Shown: positions 1 through 13,425 of the stretch, one piece after another
Layout of the letters: every line of letters starts with the position of its first letter
How positions within the stretch are numbered: the first letter of the stretch is position 1
Assembly (NCBI GenBank): GCA_023548195.1
Contig: JAJHZJ010000800.1
Coordinates: forward strand, 558,001-622,000
DNA: 64,000 nucleotides
Direction of reading: 5' to 3'
From: Bettongia penicillata ogilbyi
Lineage: Eukaryota; Chordata; Mammalia; Diprotodontia; Potoroidae
Made by a program: the position numbers and the translations under genes
The notes under the pieces: generated by a model
Databases searched by the model: none
Told to the model about the DNA's origin: nothing
Seen by the model: only the letters and a program-made list of their open reading frames with translations

Positions 1-147
1 TTTTCTCGAATATAGCCTTTAAAAATTATTTAGTTCTTTCTTACCGTAGGGACGTAATTTGGTTGGAGCTGTCCATGGTCTTATCTTCAGTGTGGTTTTC
101 CAATGGAAGAAATCAACTGGACTCATCTTTTAGGAATTTCTAGACTG

Positions 148-300
148 GTGTCAATAAGTCAAGTCAAAAAGCATTTGTTATTTGTTTACCGTGTGCCAGT
201 CACTGCTAAGTGCTTGAGAATATAAATACAAGGAGAAAGATAGTTCTAGCCTTGAAAGGGCCGGCATTCTACTGGGGGAAGAGTTGTGTGAGGGGAACAG
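148..300 (+). repeat. Unassigned ancient repeat ('tcaacaagcattta' family), 5' part
   Basis: Carries the family signature: caagtc...aaaagcattt, then a gtgtgccagtcactgctaagtgct block and an ending like cattctactggggga. The family recurs more than a dozen times in the window. Confidence 0.7.
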
Positions 301-394
301 ATATTCCCTAGAAAGACCCTTGAACATGAGTTTTCTCTTCCTTAGTTGATATATTGAGCCCCAAATATTTATTTTACAGATGCTATTCATGAAC

Positions 395-485
395 TCACTG
401 AACAGAGTATTGGATTTGGAGTCAGGGACAGCTGAGATTCAGTCCTTCCTCTGCCATTTATTAACCGGGTGATCCTTGGCAAGTG
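395..485 (+). repeat. CORE-SINE fragment
   Basis: The head and CORE are recognisable: gagtattggatttggagtcaggg, then tctgccatttatta. The 3' part is lost. Old and diverged. Confidence 0.6.
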
Positions 486-831
486 TTAGTGATGGCCAGA
501 CACAGCCATCTATTAGTTCAATTTTGGTATTGGAATGAAATGAGGCACTTTTAACAGTAACAAAAGGAGGTTTACTTAGACCTAACTAGAAAAAATATTC
601 AACAGAGCAGCACTTAACTTGGGTAGAAATGAAGGCTTTTCTCATCTGCATGTGAAAATGTAGGTCTCTAGGGCAGAGTGTAGTAACTTGCTTGTCTTGG
701 GAATCCATCAAGTCTGAAGAACCATGATCCTACATGGGTAGCCCTTTTTTAATATCTTCAGGTGATCAAGAAACCATCTTATGCCTTTTAAGGAAAAACT
801 AGTCTATCTCATCTTTGGCAGGGCAAAGGGA

Positions 832-885
832 TAGCTATTAATCTTATTGCAATAAGTTGACTTATTGCAATAAGATTAATAGCTA
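832..885. repeat. Perfect palindrome with 26-bp arms
   Basis: Arms 832-857 and 860-885 are exact reverse complements separated by only 2 bp. Each arm contains the smaller palindrome CTTATTGCAATAAG. A third, near-identical copy (cttattgtaataag) lies at about 971-985. Confidence 0.97.
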
Positions 886-994
886 GGCCTTTGTATTTTG
901 ATTAATTATTAATATATTAATTATATGTTATAAATATATTACTTATTAAAATAATAATTAATATATATCCCTTATTGTAATAAGATTAATATCT
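886..994. repeat. AT-rich tract with repeated ATTAAT words
   Basis: Almost pure A/T with many attaat and atatatt words, ending in a third copy of the palindromic core. Probably grew with the neighbouring palindrome. Confidence 0.7.
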
Positions 995-1112
995 GTCTCT
1001 TAGCTTCATTTTACTCATTTGCAAAATGGGAATAACCTATCTCACATGGTTATTGTGAGATTTAAATGAGATAATGTATGTTAAAGCATATATTTGCAAA
1101 CCTTAAAGTGAT
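995..1112 (+). repeat. MIR 3' part
   Basis: The MIR signature reads ttcattttactcatttgcaa, then aatgggaataac, then gttattgtgag, then atgagataatgtatg. Confidence 0.75.
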
Positions 1113-1420
1113 ATTAGACAAATTGCTTAACCTCTCTAGGATACTGTTTCCTCATCTTTAAGATGAATGTGTTAGACTGAATAATTTCTGTGGTTCCTTC
1201 TCTCCTGTGATATATGAGAAAATATTAATATACTGTAATGTACCTGGGTTCTAGTCTTGGATCTGCCACTCACTGTCTGACCGCTGGTCAATGTAATGAT
1301 CTTGGGCGAATCACTTTATTTCTCTTGGTCTTAATTTTCTTCTCTAAGCTTTATAAAGCTTAGAGAACTAGGTGATTTCTAAAGTCGTTCTCAGCTCTAA
1401 GTTTCCAGGATTCTATGAAA
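1113..1420 (+). repeat. Two CORE-SINE relics with L3-like tails
   Basis: The first (1113-1220) has attgcttaacctctct and ttcctcatctttaagatgaa. The second (about 1240-1420) has gggttctagtcttggatctgcc, then cttgggcgaatcacttt, then a ctcagctctaag...ggattctatga tail. They match a SINE type whose 3' end resembles L3/CR1. Confidence 0.65.
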
Positions 1421-3430
1421 TGTAAAAGTATCAACAGTGTGACAACACATGATAGCAAAATTTTGATTGCTACCTGGTGTGTAGGGAGAGACAGTGGGTG
1501 AATATAGCACATGATAACTACTTGAAATCTAAATCTGGGAGGATTTCCTATCATAATAAACATCCCATGAGGGAGTTTCCTCTTAGTGTGGGAACTGGAC
1601 TAGGAAACTTAGTTATAGTGATCAAAAGACTTGGTCCAAGGTCTGTGGCAAAGACTCAAGCAGTAATTGGAGTCCCTGATTCCCAGTCTAGGTTGGAAGC
1701 TACTAGTTAATGTTATTGATCCATCGCCATGTAGTTCACAGCTTCTACTAGGACATAGTTGGGGGCTCAGAACTTTGTCTTGAGGGAATAAATCATGTTG
1801 ATAGTGGGACTGGCCTTGGCCACGTGTAATCCTCAATACCATAAATGTCAACTCTCTGTGAGGAATAATCTACTTTTTTTTTTTTTTAAGAGAAACACAT
1901 TAATCATTTCCAATTTTGTTTTATGAAAATATATCCAGACACCATTGCTGAAAGAAGTATAATAAAAGGGAAATAAGAGATGACAATTTACAAAAAAAAA
2001 TCTAAAATCTATATACAAAGTTTTGTTTTATTTTTTATTGTCTTTTATTCTTCAAGAGGATTCTTTGTTTAGTAGTAGGCACACAGATCAATGAGTTGGG
2101 GACCTTGGAGCAATATACACTGTTAACACAAGGAAAACTCAAGTGTCCCATGAAAAAATGTTTTTGGATACATTAATGTATACATTAATCAATTAATCCA
2201 TTAATTTGGATACATTAATTAATAAATGTTCTCTCTCCCCCACAAATATTAAATTTATTTAAAACAGAAAACTGACATTAGCACAGTTGTAACTTTTAAA
2301 AGTGCTTTATGTATGTAATCTGTGCCCCTACCAGACCATCTTATCTGAGTAACTATTATTTCTCACCTGGACTTGGGATGGTGACAATGATGACACAAAC
2401 ATAGGAAATGGTAGTAGTATTTCTGATGGTTTCCATACCTTACTCCTGGGCATTTGAAAGAGTGCCCACTTGCAGCAGGCAATAAGGTTGCAAGAGAGAA
2501 CAAGCAATTGACAAGAGTTCATTTTCCTTCTGCTGTTGGGCAGAAGCCTTTGAGATCTGGGACTTCCTCATTCACATACAGGAAACAGATAAAACTGAAG
2601 TTTCTTCTTCACTATGTGGGTGAGAAGCAGTTGACTTTAGGATTAAGGTTTGCTGGGTAGTGCCAGCTAGAGGCTATCATTTCTCAAGACTCTATCTGCT
2701 GTGAATGAGGTTTTGAAGGGGCATAGCTAAAATGGTTGTTTTAGAGGCAACCTAGATACTGGAGCAGAGGGACTAGATGATGAGAGAGAGAAAAAGTCCC
2801 AATTACCTCCAAGTTGTCAGCAATCATGAATATCAGTAAATTGATTAGCTCAGGGTAGGAAGAAGGATTTCCCTTCCCACAGTTCCTAAATCATCTCTTG
2901 TTTATACTCCTTGGCTCAGAGCTCAGGTACTGGGAACACGCATACTTTCCCCTTATTCCATTTATCATCTGTAGGTGAGTTCCATTGAGGAATTCCATGG
3001 TTAGAACCTAAGAATTGGGAGGGTAAGCAGGAATTTTAGGAGATAGAAGACTAGATGTAGGGACATTTGACATTTTTCATGCACATTTTCTCTATGTTCA
3101 ATAAATAGGATAAGGATGTGATAGGTTGCTGAGAGGGTTCCAATGACTCATTTGAGCTGAGTGAGAGAAGTATCTGATGTAGATATTCTGAGTCATCATC
3201 CCCTAGCTAAATTCAAATCCAGCCATTTTGGATTTAATCCACACAGTGTTGCTACTTGTAGATTTGGTCAACTGCAGTGGGGAAACCACTCAGGGTCTTA
3301 GGTGGTTGTAGTCTAAGGACCCTCTGGTGATCAGCAAGGGTTCTGCAATCTTTTAGAAGTCTCTTTGTGTATGTTGACTCTTTAAAACCCTTGTGTACTA
3401 TGCTGCTAGTGTCCATGGGGTTTTCTTGAA
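1421..3430. other. No recognised feature
   Basis: No gene-like ORF and no clear repeat. There is a poly-T run near 1873 and an ATTAAT-rich patch at 2165-2225 in which ggatacattaat occurs twice. Confidence 0.6.
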
Positions 3431-3490
3431 AAGGATGCTGGAGTGGTCATGAAGAGTTGGACATGACTGAACGTAACAACTACAAACTAC
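3430..3490 (+). repeat. MAR1-like SINE tail fragment
   Basis: Only the RTE-type tail is left: ctggagtgg, then tcatgaagagttggacatga, then ctgaac. Confidence 0.6.
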
Positions 3491-3639
3491 CTATACCTAT
3501 GCTAGAGAAATTTTTGTGAGACCACTTGGTAGAGAGCTACCTGGTGGACAAATCATATATTGTACTTCCTCACTGACTAACTGAATAATGACACACTGCC
3601 TTTGTGTAGACCTAAGGAAGGAAGCACCTGAGCCAGTAT

Positions 3640-3787
3640 GCATTGTTGGAAAACAATAAACCGGAAAATTGAGTCTCAGAGACATTGTGACTTACACATG
3701 GTTGCTAAATGTTAAAGGCAGAATTTGAATGCAGGACCTCCTATCTTCAAATTCAGTACTTCATCTACTGTTCCACACTGCCTCCCC
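3640..3787 (-). repeat. MIR/CORE-SINE, antisense
   Basis: The antisense CORE reads gacttacacatggttgct, then gcagaatttgaatgcagg, then cttcatctactgttccac. Confidence 0.65.
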
Positions 3788-3929
3788 AGGACTGGACTGA
3801 GGATGTGATGGAAACTAAAAGTTCATATTTTACAAGGTATGGTTCCAAGTACATGGTAAAAGAAAACCAAGTAGAATTTTCAGGTCTTTGTGACTCTAAG
3901 TGATTTTCATTTTCTAGCCTACACAGATC

Positions 3930-4060
3930 TGAACTCAATTAAATTCAACAGGCATTTATTGAGAACCTAATGTATGCCTAACATTATGCTAGGTATTAGG
4001 GATACAAAGAAAAAAAATTCCTGTAATCAGGGAGTTTATATTTATTCCTTATTCTCTTAT
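3930..4060 (+). repeat. Unassigned ancient repeat ('tcaacaagcattta'), 5' part
   Basis: Signature ttcaacaggcatttattgag, then tatgctaggtattagggatac. Confidence 0.7.
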
Positions 4061-4530
4061 ATTTTCCTTCTTTAGTTGAAGGACATGGATCAAGGAATTA
4101 GGAACCTTGGAGTCATGAGCATGACTGATATGGGAAGCCCATGTGTCCCATGCTTTTGGATGTATCCTCTTCTTTTCAAGATCTTCTGGGCCATTTTCCC
4201 TTCAGCTGCAATTTTCTTTCATTATTCTTACTTATTCATTATTCTTATTATTTCTTTCATTATTCTGAGAATGCTGAGATTACCATGATTCAGTTTCTTA
4301 CCTTGTTAGTCATAGAGCCAACATTAATATTTAGAATCCTGATAGGTTAAGGCTAAAGATGGTTCCAAATGGTGCTTTTTAGCTCTCTCTCTGTCCTCTC
4401 TCCATCACTCTACCATTACCTAAGGCCGTATGAGGAGGTAGCTATGTAGAACTGAGGCTCATGTTGCTTTTTCCTTTGTTTCATGTTTTTCCATGACTAA
4501 AGAATTCATTACTCAATGACCATTCTCCAC

Positions 4531-4576
4531 ATGTGATTAGTTTCTCCATATTTATGTGATTAGTTTCTCCATATTT
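4531..4576. repeat. 23-bp tandem duplication
   Basis: The unit atgtgattagtttctcc plus atattt occurs at 4531-4553 and again, identically, at 4554-4576. Confidence 0.97.
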
Positions 4577-4784
4577 AGATAGGCTGCTCCTTGGCAAGCA
4601 GATTCAGTATGTTACTGGACATTGTTTGATTTCTTTTTAATATACTAGAACCTGTTAGACTCTGTGTTCTAATGGCACAGCACTTGAGAACTCAACATCG
4701 TCTTTAGTCTACAATGAGGTATGAAGGATAGAATTTTTTTCCCTATTAAATGTAATCTTATTTGATTCAGTCGGTAATTCTAGC

Positions 4785-4905
4785 CTGATGAGATTATTTT
4801 GCAGAGGAGAAAACTGAGGCCCACATAAGTCAAGTAATTTGACCTCTTCTTGTTCATGATCCCCACAGGGAGTTAGTGACCAGACTGAAGAACAGACTGA
4901 ATCTT
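4785..4905 (-). repeat. MIR, antisense fragment
   Basis: ttttgcagaggagaaaactg, then aggcccacataagtcaagta, the antisense MIR/CORE pattern. Confidence 0.55.
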
Positions 4906-5236
4906 CAGTTCAGTGCTTTTTTCACTTAAGAGATTGCCTCTAGGACTTCTAGGACAGCTCTAAGCTGCTGGGGGTAAACCAAGGGCAGGGATTCCTTTAT
5001 TTCTCTCTTTACTAGCTGAACTTCTGATTTTTGGATGTTCTTTGTTTCCCAGCTGGTGATTTGACCAGGAATTCTTTGTGTAGGTCTGCCTAATGCTTCC
5101 TCCTTGTTCTCTTTATGTGAGGATTGGGAGGAGAGAAAAGATAAAGTGATGGTAGAGATAAAATTGCTATATGGCTGTGTGGTATTTTCCTGTCTAGAAA
5201 TTCTTGACATCCTTATTATAAAAATCATACAGATTT

Positions 5237-5344
5237 TTCCTTCCTTCCTTCCTTCCTTCCTTCCTTCCTTCCTTCCTTCCTTCCTTCCTTCCTTCCTTCC
5301 TTCCTTCCTTCCTTCCTTCCTTCCTTCCTTCCTTCTTCTCTCTT

Positions 5345-5389
<45 letters not shown>
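5237..5389. repeat. (TTCC)n then (TC)n microsatellite
   Basis: About 25 TTCC units at 5237-5335 and about 21 TC units at 5347-5389. The open frames across it on both strands are products of the low complexity. Confidence 0.98.
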
Positions 5390-5394
<5 letters not shown>

Positions 5395-5496
5395 TCTGTC
5401 TCTGTCTCCATCTCTCTGTCTCAGTCTCCCTAGGTCTCTGTCTGTTTGTCTTTCCCTTTCTTCTTGTATTGTAGCCAGAGCTCTTTAATCAGGAGG

Positions 5497-5870
5497 ATTA
5501 TAGGATTGGAGATTTAGGGATGAAAGAGATCTTAGTGACCACTGAGATTGGATCTGAACCCAGGTGTTTCTGACTCCAGACCCAGGGCTCTCTATCCACT
5601 GAGCCACCTAGCCACCTGCCTTTACAGTTCTCTCTCCTAACTTTCTTTTAGGGCACTGCATTATTACCTTGGATCCATAGATTTAGAGCTTCAAGAAAAC
5701 TTAATGGTCATCTAGACCAACATCTTCATTTTATAGTTGAGGAAATTGATGCCTGGAGATGTTAATTGACTTGAACAAAGTCCACAGCAACTGAAGTGGG
5801 ATTAAAATTCAGTTCATCTCACTGCACATCCAGTATTCTTTGCCTGGCACCACAGGTTAGGGCTGTTTTG
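5497..5870 (-). repeat. Two antisense CORE-SINE/L3-type relics
   Basis: The first (5497-5625) ends gactccagacccagggctct, then atccactgagccacctagcc. The second (about 5672-5870) has the L3-like start catagatttagagcttcaag, then gtcatctagaccaac, then a 'gaggaaattgatgcc' block. Confidence 0.65.
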
Positions 5871-6029
5871 CCATCTCTTTGGTGTCCCCCCCCCAATTCT
5901 TCAGGATATATTATTTTATTTTTTGGATATGGTCAGAGCAGGGAAATTTTACTGATTTCTCCTATATAACCCTCAGTTATTCTATGTTATCTGGACCTTT
6001 TTTTTTTTTTAACCAACTGCCCATCTTTC

Positions 6030-6180
6030 ATGGAGAAAGTCAACAAGCATTTATTAAATATTTAATATGTGCTACGCACTGTGCCTACAAGTACTGGGGA
6101 TACAAATAAATATAAGCAAAAACATAGTCCCTGCTCTCAAGGAGTTTACATTCTAATGGGAGGAGGAAGATAACACCTAA
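6030..6180 (+). repeat. Unassigned ancient repeat ('tcaacaagcattta'), 5' part
   Basis: gtcaacaagcatttattaaa, then actgtgcc, then ctctcaaggagtttacattc, then taatggga: one of the best preserved copies. Confidence 0.8.
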
Positions 6181-6254
6181 AAGAAAGCTGAAAAGTGGGC
6201 TCTTGGGCGGGTTTGAATTGAGAAGTAACTGACTGTGGGGCCATGATGGAGAAG

Positions 6255-6433
6255 TCCAGAGAGCAGCCTGGTGAGAAATGAAGAGAAGGCTGGCCTGAGA
6301 GGTTCTGAGAGGAGAGGTCCAATCAGGGGGAGGCACCCCAAGCAGATGTGAGTTCTAGGGCAGACAGGATCTTCCACAATTATAGTATAGAGATGTCTAG
6401 AGAGCAGCCTGGTGAGAAATGAAGAGATCGCTG
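6255..6433 (+). repeat. Direct repeat, about 40 bp, 139 bp apart
   Basis: agagagcagcctggtgagaa, then atgaagaga, occurs from about 6255 and again from about 6394. It suggests a local duplication inside the older repeat. Confidence 0.85.
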
Positions 6434-6483
6434 ACCCAAGTGCCCTCTTTAAGTGAAGAAGGAATTAATTAGGATAAAATTTT

Positions 6484-7417
6484 CTTTCCCCCGCCAAATT
6501 TATTAATTTGTTTTCAGTTTTCAACAATCACATCCATAAATTCCAAACTTTCTCCCCGCCTTCTCCCCCTTCCTTCCCCAAGATGGCGTGCAATCTTTTA
6601 CGGGTTCTACATGTACATTCTTATTAAACACATTTTCGCATTAGTCATATTGCATAGACAAAATAAATGAACGGGATAAACGTGAGAAAAGCCAAACCAA
6701 ACCAAAATATAACACAAGAGAAAACAGTGTGCTTCATTCTGCGTTCTGAGTCTATAGTTCTTTCTTTGGATATGGATGGCATTTTGCATCATGAGTCCTT
6801 TGGAAATGTTTTAGGTTCTTGCATTGATATGAAGGCTAAGTCTATCAAAAAACAGTCCTTGCACACTGTGGCTGTTACTGTGTATAATGTTCTCCTAGCT
6901 CTGCTCATTTCATTTAGTATCAGTTCATAGAAGTCTTTCCATGTTTTTCTGAAGTCTGCCTGTTCATCTGTGTTATAGCACAATAGTATTCATATACCAC
7001 AATTTGTTCAGCCATTCCCCAATTGATGGGCATTCCCTTGATTTCTAGTTCTTGACCACCACAAAGAGAGCTGCTATAAATACTTTTGCCCATGTGGGTC
7101 CTTTTCCCATTTTTATGATTTCTTTGGGATACAGCCCTGGAAGGGGTATTGCTGGATCAAAGGATATGTACAGTTTTATAGCCCTTTGGACATAGTTCCA
7201 AATTGCTCTCCAGAATAGTTGGATCAATTCATAGCTCCAGAAACAATGAATTGGTGTTCCAACTCTCCCACATCTTCTCCAGCATTTATCATTTTCCTGT
7301 TTTGTCATGTTAGCCAATCTGATAGGTGTGATGTGGTACCTCAGAGTTGTTTTGATTTGTATCTCTCTAATCAATAGTGATTTAGAGCATTTTTTTCATA
7401 TGACTGTAGATAGCTTT
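6484..7417 (-). mobile_element. L1 3' end, young, 5'-truncated
   Basis: On the minus strand a 109-codon open frame (7045-7374) encodes the C-terminal end of ORF2, with motifs TLRYHITPIRLANMTKQ, KCWRRCG and FDPAIPL as in L1. The 3' UTR follows toward 6484. Target-site duplications of about 13 bp flank it: aggataaaatttt at 6471-6483 and aagataaaatttt at 7431-7443, with a short filler tandem at the 5' junction. No reverse transcriptase domain is present, so it is dead. Confidence 0.93.
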
Positions 7418-7669
7418 AAAGATAAAAGATAAGATAAAATTTTAAAAAATAAAAGATAAGATAAAATTTTAAAACTCTGTTACTGCAGAAGTGTGAACAC
7501 GAAACCCAAACTTACATTTTGAGTGTTTTAAGAGCTCTTCTGGGTCTGAGTGTCACCTAAACAATTGCCTAAATACCTTGGGAGAGTCTCAGGTAAAAGA
7601 TAACAAGCACTATATTAATCAAATAATGACATCAAGAAAAATGTGGGTTGTATGTGCTAGCTCTCTAGA

Positions 7670-7790
7670 ACAGGGCTTGAACTTTTTTTTACTTGCAACC
7701 CCTTCAATGCTTCTTAAATTCTAGACTGTGACTCCATATGGGGTCCTGAGAAGAATGAGATCCCATTTAAAACTGTATAGCTTTAATTGA
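7670..7790 (+). repeat. Possible hAT MITE relic
   Basis: acagggcttgaactttttttt, then acttgcaaccccttcaatgc, and a later ggggtcctgagaag, resemble the element at 14933-15144. Strongly diverged. Confidence 0.35.
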
Positions 7791-7799
7791 TACCTTTCC

Positions 7800-8580
7800 T
7801 AATGAGATGCTTTGTGGAAGGACAAAGTGGGCAGGCAGGGCATAGCTTCTAACCTCTGTTTTCTACAGTACTACTGGGACTCGATTATTGTTAGAAGTAT
7901 CAGTAGTATTCTGATTCTAGGAGTATTTTTTGGGGGGAAAGGGGTTCTAGGGAATAGCGTAGGGTCAGCAGTTATGCAGGGTCATGAGGGCATAGCTTTG
8001 AACTATTCTCTCCAGTGGAAGATCAGGGCTAAGGCTGATGGGTAGACTATTTTAAAATATGCAGTGACAGAGCTGGGTGTGGGTATGATTTGATGTTTAT
8101 GTTTTTTCCCCAAGGATATTTGGGTGACTTGTTTCCCAATCCCAGGAATGCCTTTTTGGTCATCTGTTTTTCCTCTTCCCATCCTCTCGCCTCCTCAAAA
8201 ATAACAAAACCTCATTAGCCAATTCTAGAAAAACAAAGGCAGAAAAAGAGTAATGAGAACCCTCCCAACTTTGGTCTTTGAATTATATTAATGGAGAACA
8301 TAAATTTTTGTCTGTGTGGGATGAACCTTGGGAAGTTCAGCACAGCTTCTGGACTGTTGACAAAAAACTCTACTCTTTCCTAGATCCTTCCTTTTCCTTT
8401 AAGATCTTCCTTGTGATATGGTCTTGTGCTCAAAAAGGCACATGAATGTATGCGTGCGTGTGTGTATTATTTTATGTATTTTTAGTTGACATGTCACTAT
8501 ATGCCAGGGAACAGAGTAAGGCTGTACCCAAGTTGACATCCATAGTTGCACCTATGGTATTAGTCTAGGTACCCCTGTCT
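7800..8580. other. No recognised feature
   Basis: Unassigned sequence; a CA-rich imperfect repeat follows at 8585-8645. No convincing gene or repeat. Confidence 0.5.
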
Positions 8581-8584
8581 CCAA

Positions 8585-8645
8585 ATACACACATACACAC
8601 ACAGACATAGACACACAGACATAGACACACAGACACACATACACA
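8585..8645. repeat. Imperfect CA-rich repeat
   Basis: acacacatacacacacagac, then cacacagacatagacacaca. Interrupted simple repeat. Confidence 0.85.
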
Positions 8646-8721
8646 GAGAATGTCGTTTTCACTTTCTTTAATACTTACAGGTAGAGGAAGGGTGTGATTT
8701 GTTAAACAGAAAGACAATGCA

Positions 8722-9438
8722 TTATGGCAATCAGTAGAAAGAGTTCTAGACCTAGAGACAGAGGAAGTGGGTTCAGCTCCTGGTTTTGTTATCTATTTAC
8801 TTGTATGACTTCCGGCTAGTTACCTAGCTTCTCCTGGGCTCAGTTTTCTCTTGGGTAAAAATTAAGGGCAGTTAGGTGGTGCAATGGGTAGTGTGCTAGG
8901 CCTGGAGTCCTCAAGACTTGATTTTAAATACATCCATAGATACTTACTGGCTATGTAACCCTGAGCAAGTCACTAAATTGTTGTCTGCCTCAGCTTCCTC
9001 AACTGTAAAATGGAACGTATAATAGCACTTATATCCCAGGGCTGTTGTGTATGGATCAAATGAGATATTTGTAAAACACTTACTGTATTATATGATACAT
9101 AGTAGGAGGCACTTTATAAATTCTAGTTATCATTATATTAGTTTAAATAATAATTAGCATTTACATAGCATTTTGAAGGTTACAGAGTGCTTTACAAATA
9201 TTATATCACCTGATCTTTACAACAACTTTGGGAGCTAGGTGCTATTTTCATCCTCATTTTACAAGTGAAGAAACAGACTGACAGAGGTTAGGTGATTTGC
9301 CCAAGGTTACACAGATAGTAAGAAGCTAAGTCTGGATTTGATCTCAAGAATTCCGAACTCTAGGTCCAGTGCTCTATACACTGCACCACCTGGATGACCA
9401 GTGAGGTCCTTACTTTCTAGTTCTAAATCTATGGTCTT
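8722..9438 (+). repeat. CORE-SINE split by two later repeats
   Basis: The SINE head lies at 8722-8866 (ctagacctagagacagaggaagtg...tgggctcagttttctc). Its L3-like tail (gtgaggtccttactttctag, then ttctaaatctatggtctt) resumes at about 9397-9438. The interior holds a MIR-type SINE at 8869-9135, gcagttaggtggtgcaatgg to aggcactttataaattc, and an antisense MIR at about 9150-9396. Confidence 0.7.
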
Positions 9439-11490
<2,052 letters not shown>

Positions 11491-11736
11491 TAAATCTATG
11501 ATCTTAATTTTTGCCCTCTCACTACTCTTTCCCCTTCTCACAGCTCTACAATAATAAATTGATCTTCATATATAAAAAATCATTATTGACTCCTGCACCT
11601 TTTTATGTATTCTTCAAATATATACATAAACAGTATCATGCATTGTGCTCTCTACTAGGGGAAGTTATAACAATAAATAAGAGGAGAGGGTCTGATGAAG
11701 TACAGATTACAAGCAGATAAATTTCAGCTCAATGGC

Positions 11737-11860
11737 AAAGAACTTCCTAACAATTAGAACTATATAACATAATGGGCTCTCTGGATAGGTAATGAGGTCC
11801 TAGTTACCTGAAATATTTAAATTCTGTGGCTGAAGGAGAGAGAGAACTTGGAACTGAAAA
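11737..11860 (+). repeat. Arm A of a dispersed inverted pair (L3-like 3' end)
   Basis: Runs from aaagaacttcctaacaatta to acttggaactgaaaa. It is close to 90% identical to the reverse complement of 16506-16630. The aacttcctaacaattag start resembles the L3/CR1 3' region. Confidence 0.85.
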
Positions 11861-11980
11861 TAAGAATACACAAAGCCTAGTAGGAGAGAAATAGAATAAT
11901 ATATATAAGCTACTGCTGTTGGGCCCTTACTCCATCTTCCTAGGGCAAATTACTTAAAGTTTAGGTTTTGGTTAATGCCT

Positions 11981-12234
11981 TGTTATTGTTCAGACATTTT
12001 CAGTCATGTCTGACTCTCTATGACCCTATTTGGAATTTTCCTGGCAGATGCTGGGGTGGTTTGCCATTTCTTTCTCCAGCTCATTTTACAGAAGAGGAGA
12101 CTGAGGTAAATGGGGTTAAGGGACTTGGCCAAGGTCACATAGCTAGGAAGTATCTGAGGCCAGATCTAAACTCAGGAAAATGAGTCTTTCTGACTCCTGG
12201 CCTGGTGCTCCATCTACTGTGCCATTTATCTGCC
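11981..12234 (-). mobile_element. MAR1-like CORE-SINE with RTE tail, antisense
   Basis: Complete: starts ttgttattgttcagacattt, has gggtggtttgccatttcttt, then ctcattttacagaagaggag, and ends gtgctccatctactgtgcca. Confidence 0.9.
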
Positions 12235-12239
12235 TTGGC

Positions 12240-13080
12240 TCATGTTTAGGACGTCCTAAAGAAGAAGAATAGAAAGGTACTCAAATGTACGATATGGATA
12301 GGTGTGGGATAGATATTTATTTCCTATACATGAAAGAATGCTGAAAGACTGTCATAAGCATATGTTAATAGTAACATTAAAATAGGATTCAGAAATTTAA
12401 TTTATAACTAGCTTGAACTTCATATAAAGTAGAAGGCTTGAACTTCATATAAAGTAATTTGTAGGATTGATGATTAGGTATTTTACATTTCACCTCTTCT
12501 CTGCTCTGTACAAACAACTCTGATACTTGTTCTTTGCTAAAATGGTCAAATCTGGACCAATCCTCTTGTGGATGGCCATGTTCTCCAATGTAGAGGCTTC
12601 CTCTGCTTCCAGCCTGATGGTTACTTAGCGGAGTTAGGCCTTATAGTTTCATGAAGTTGCCTCCAACATCGGACAAATCTTCCTGAAAGCTCATGATCTA
12701 ATATTGATTGAGGAAAGAACACAAAGTGGAAAAGGAAGCCAGGACACCAGGAGTAAGCTAGTTGAGTCCATGTTCCATATGGGAGCAGTGGTGGGATGGG
12801 AAGAAAGAGCTCATACCATTTCCTTACTACCTTTAAGGATAGTTTAGAGAAAATGCACAGTACTTGCTGCAAGGGAGACTGGAAGCAAAGACAGGGACTC
12901 AGAAGCTATTTCCTCTTTTAATGGATAGAGCCCTTCACCTCTCTGCCATTATCCATAAGTTAGGAGGAAGACCAAGGGATGCTCAGGGCTTACCATGTCC
13001 TAATAAGACATCACATACTTTCACTTCTGTATACCCACAAGGTTGGAACCTAGAATAGCAACTCTGAACGTGCTTCATAG
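12240..13080. other. No recognised feature
   Basis: Unique sequence apart from a short direct duplication, gcttgaacttcatataaagt, at about 12411 and 12438. Confidence 0.6.
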
Positions 13081-13090
13081 GAGGGCGCTC

Positions 13091-13093
<3 letters not shown>

Positions 13094-13124
<31 letters not shown>
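13094..13124. repeat. (CA)n microsatellite
   Basis: About 15 CA units followed by TATA-rich sequence. Confidence 0.98.
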
Positions 13125-13125
<1 letters not shown>

Positions 13126-13360
13126 TTATATATGTATATATGTGAGTGTATATATAAAGAAAAAAACAAATAGAAAAAACACCCCAAATAAACAAATAAA
13201 TAGGTGAAGAACTTGATGCTTAGAGAAATTAAATTAAATAACTTACCCAAGATTGCACAATCTATCTAGTTGTAATTTTCTTTAAGTTTCTTTGATCCCA
13301 GTAATTATATGGGGCTGTACATCTACATGTCTGAGGTGAAACACAAGTAAGAGGCCTGTT

Positions 13361-13425
13361 AGAGATATATAGTCTGATATATAGAGATATATAGTCTGAT
13401 ATATAGAGATATATAATCTGGCTAT
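13361..13425. repeat. 22-bp tandem repeat, about 2.7 copies
   Basis: The unit agagatatatagtctgat plus atat occurs at 13361-13382 and 13383-13404, and degenerates from 13405. Confidence 0.95.

Noticed and set aside
7045..7374. 109-codon minus frame as a possible gene
   Set aside because: It is the C-terminal end of L1 ORF2 in a 5'-truncated element.
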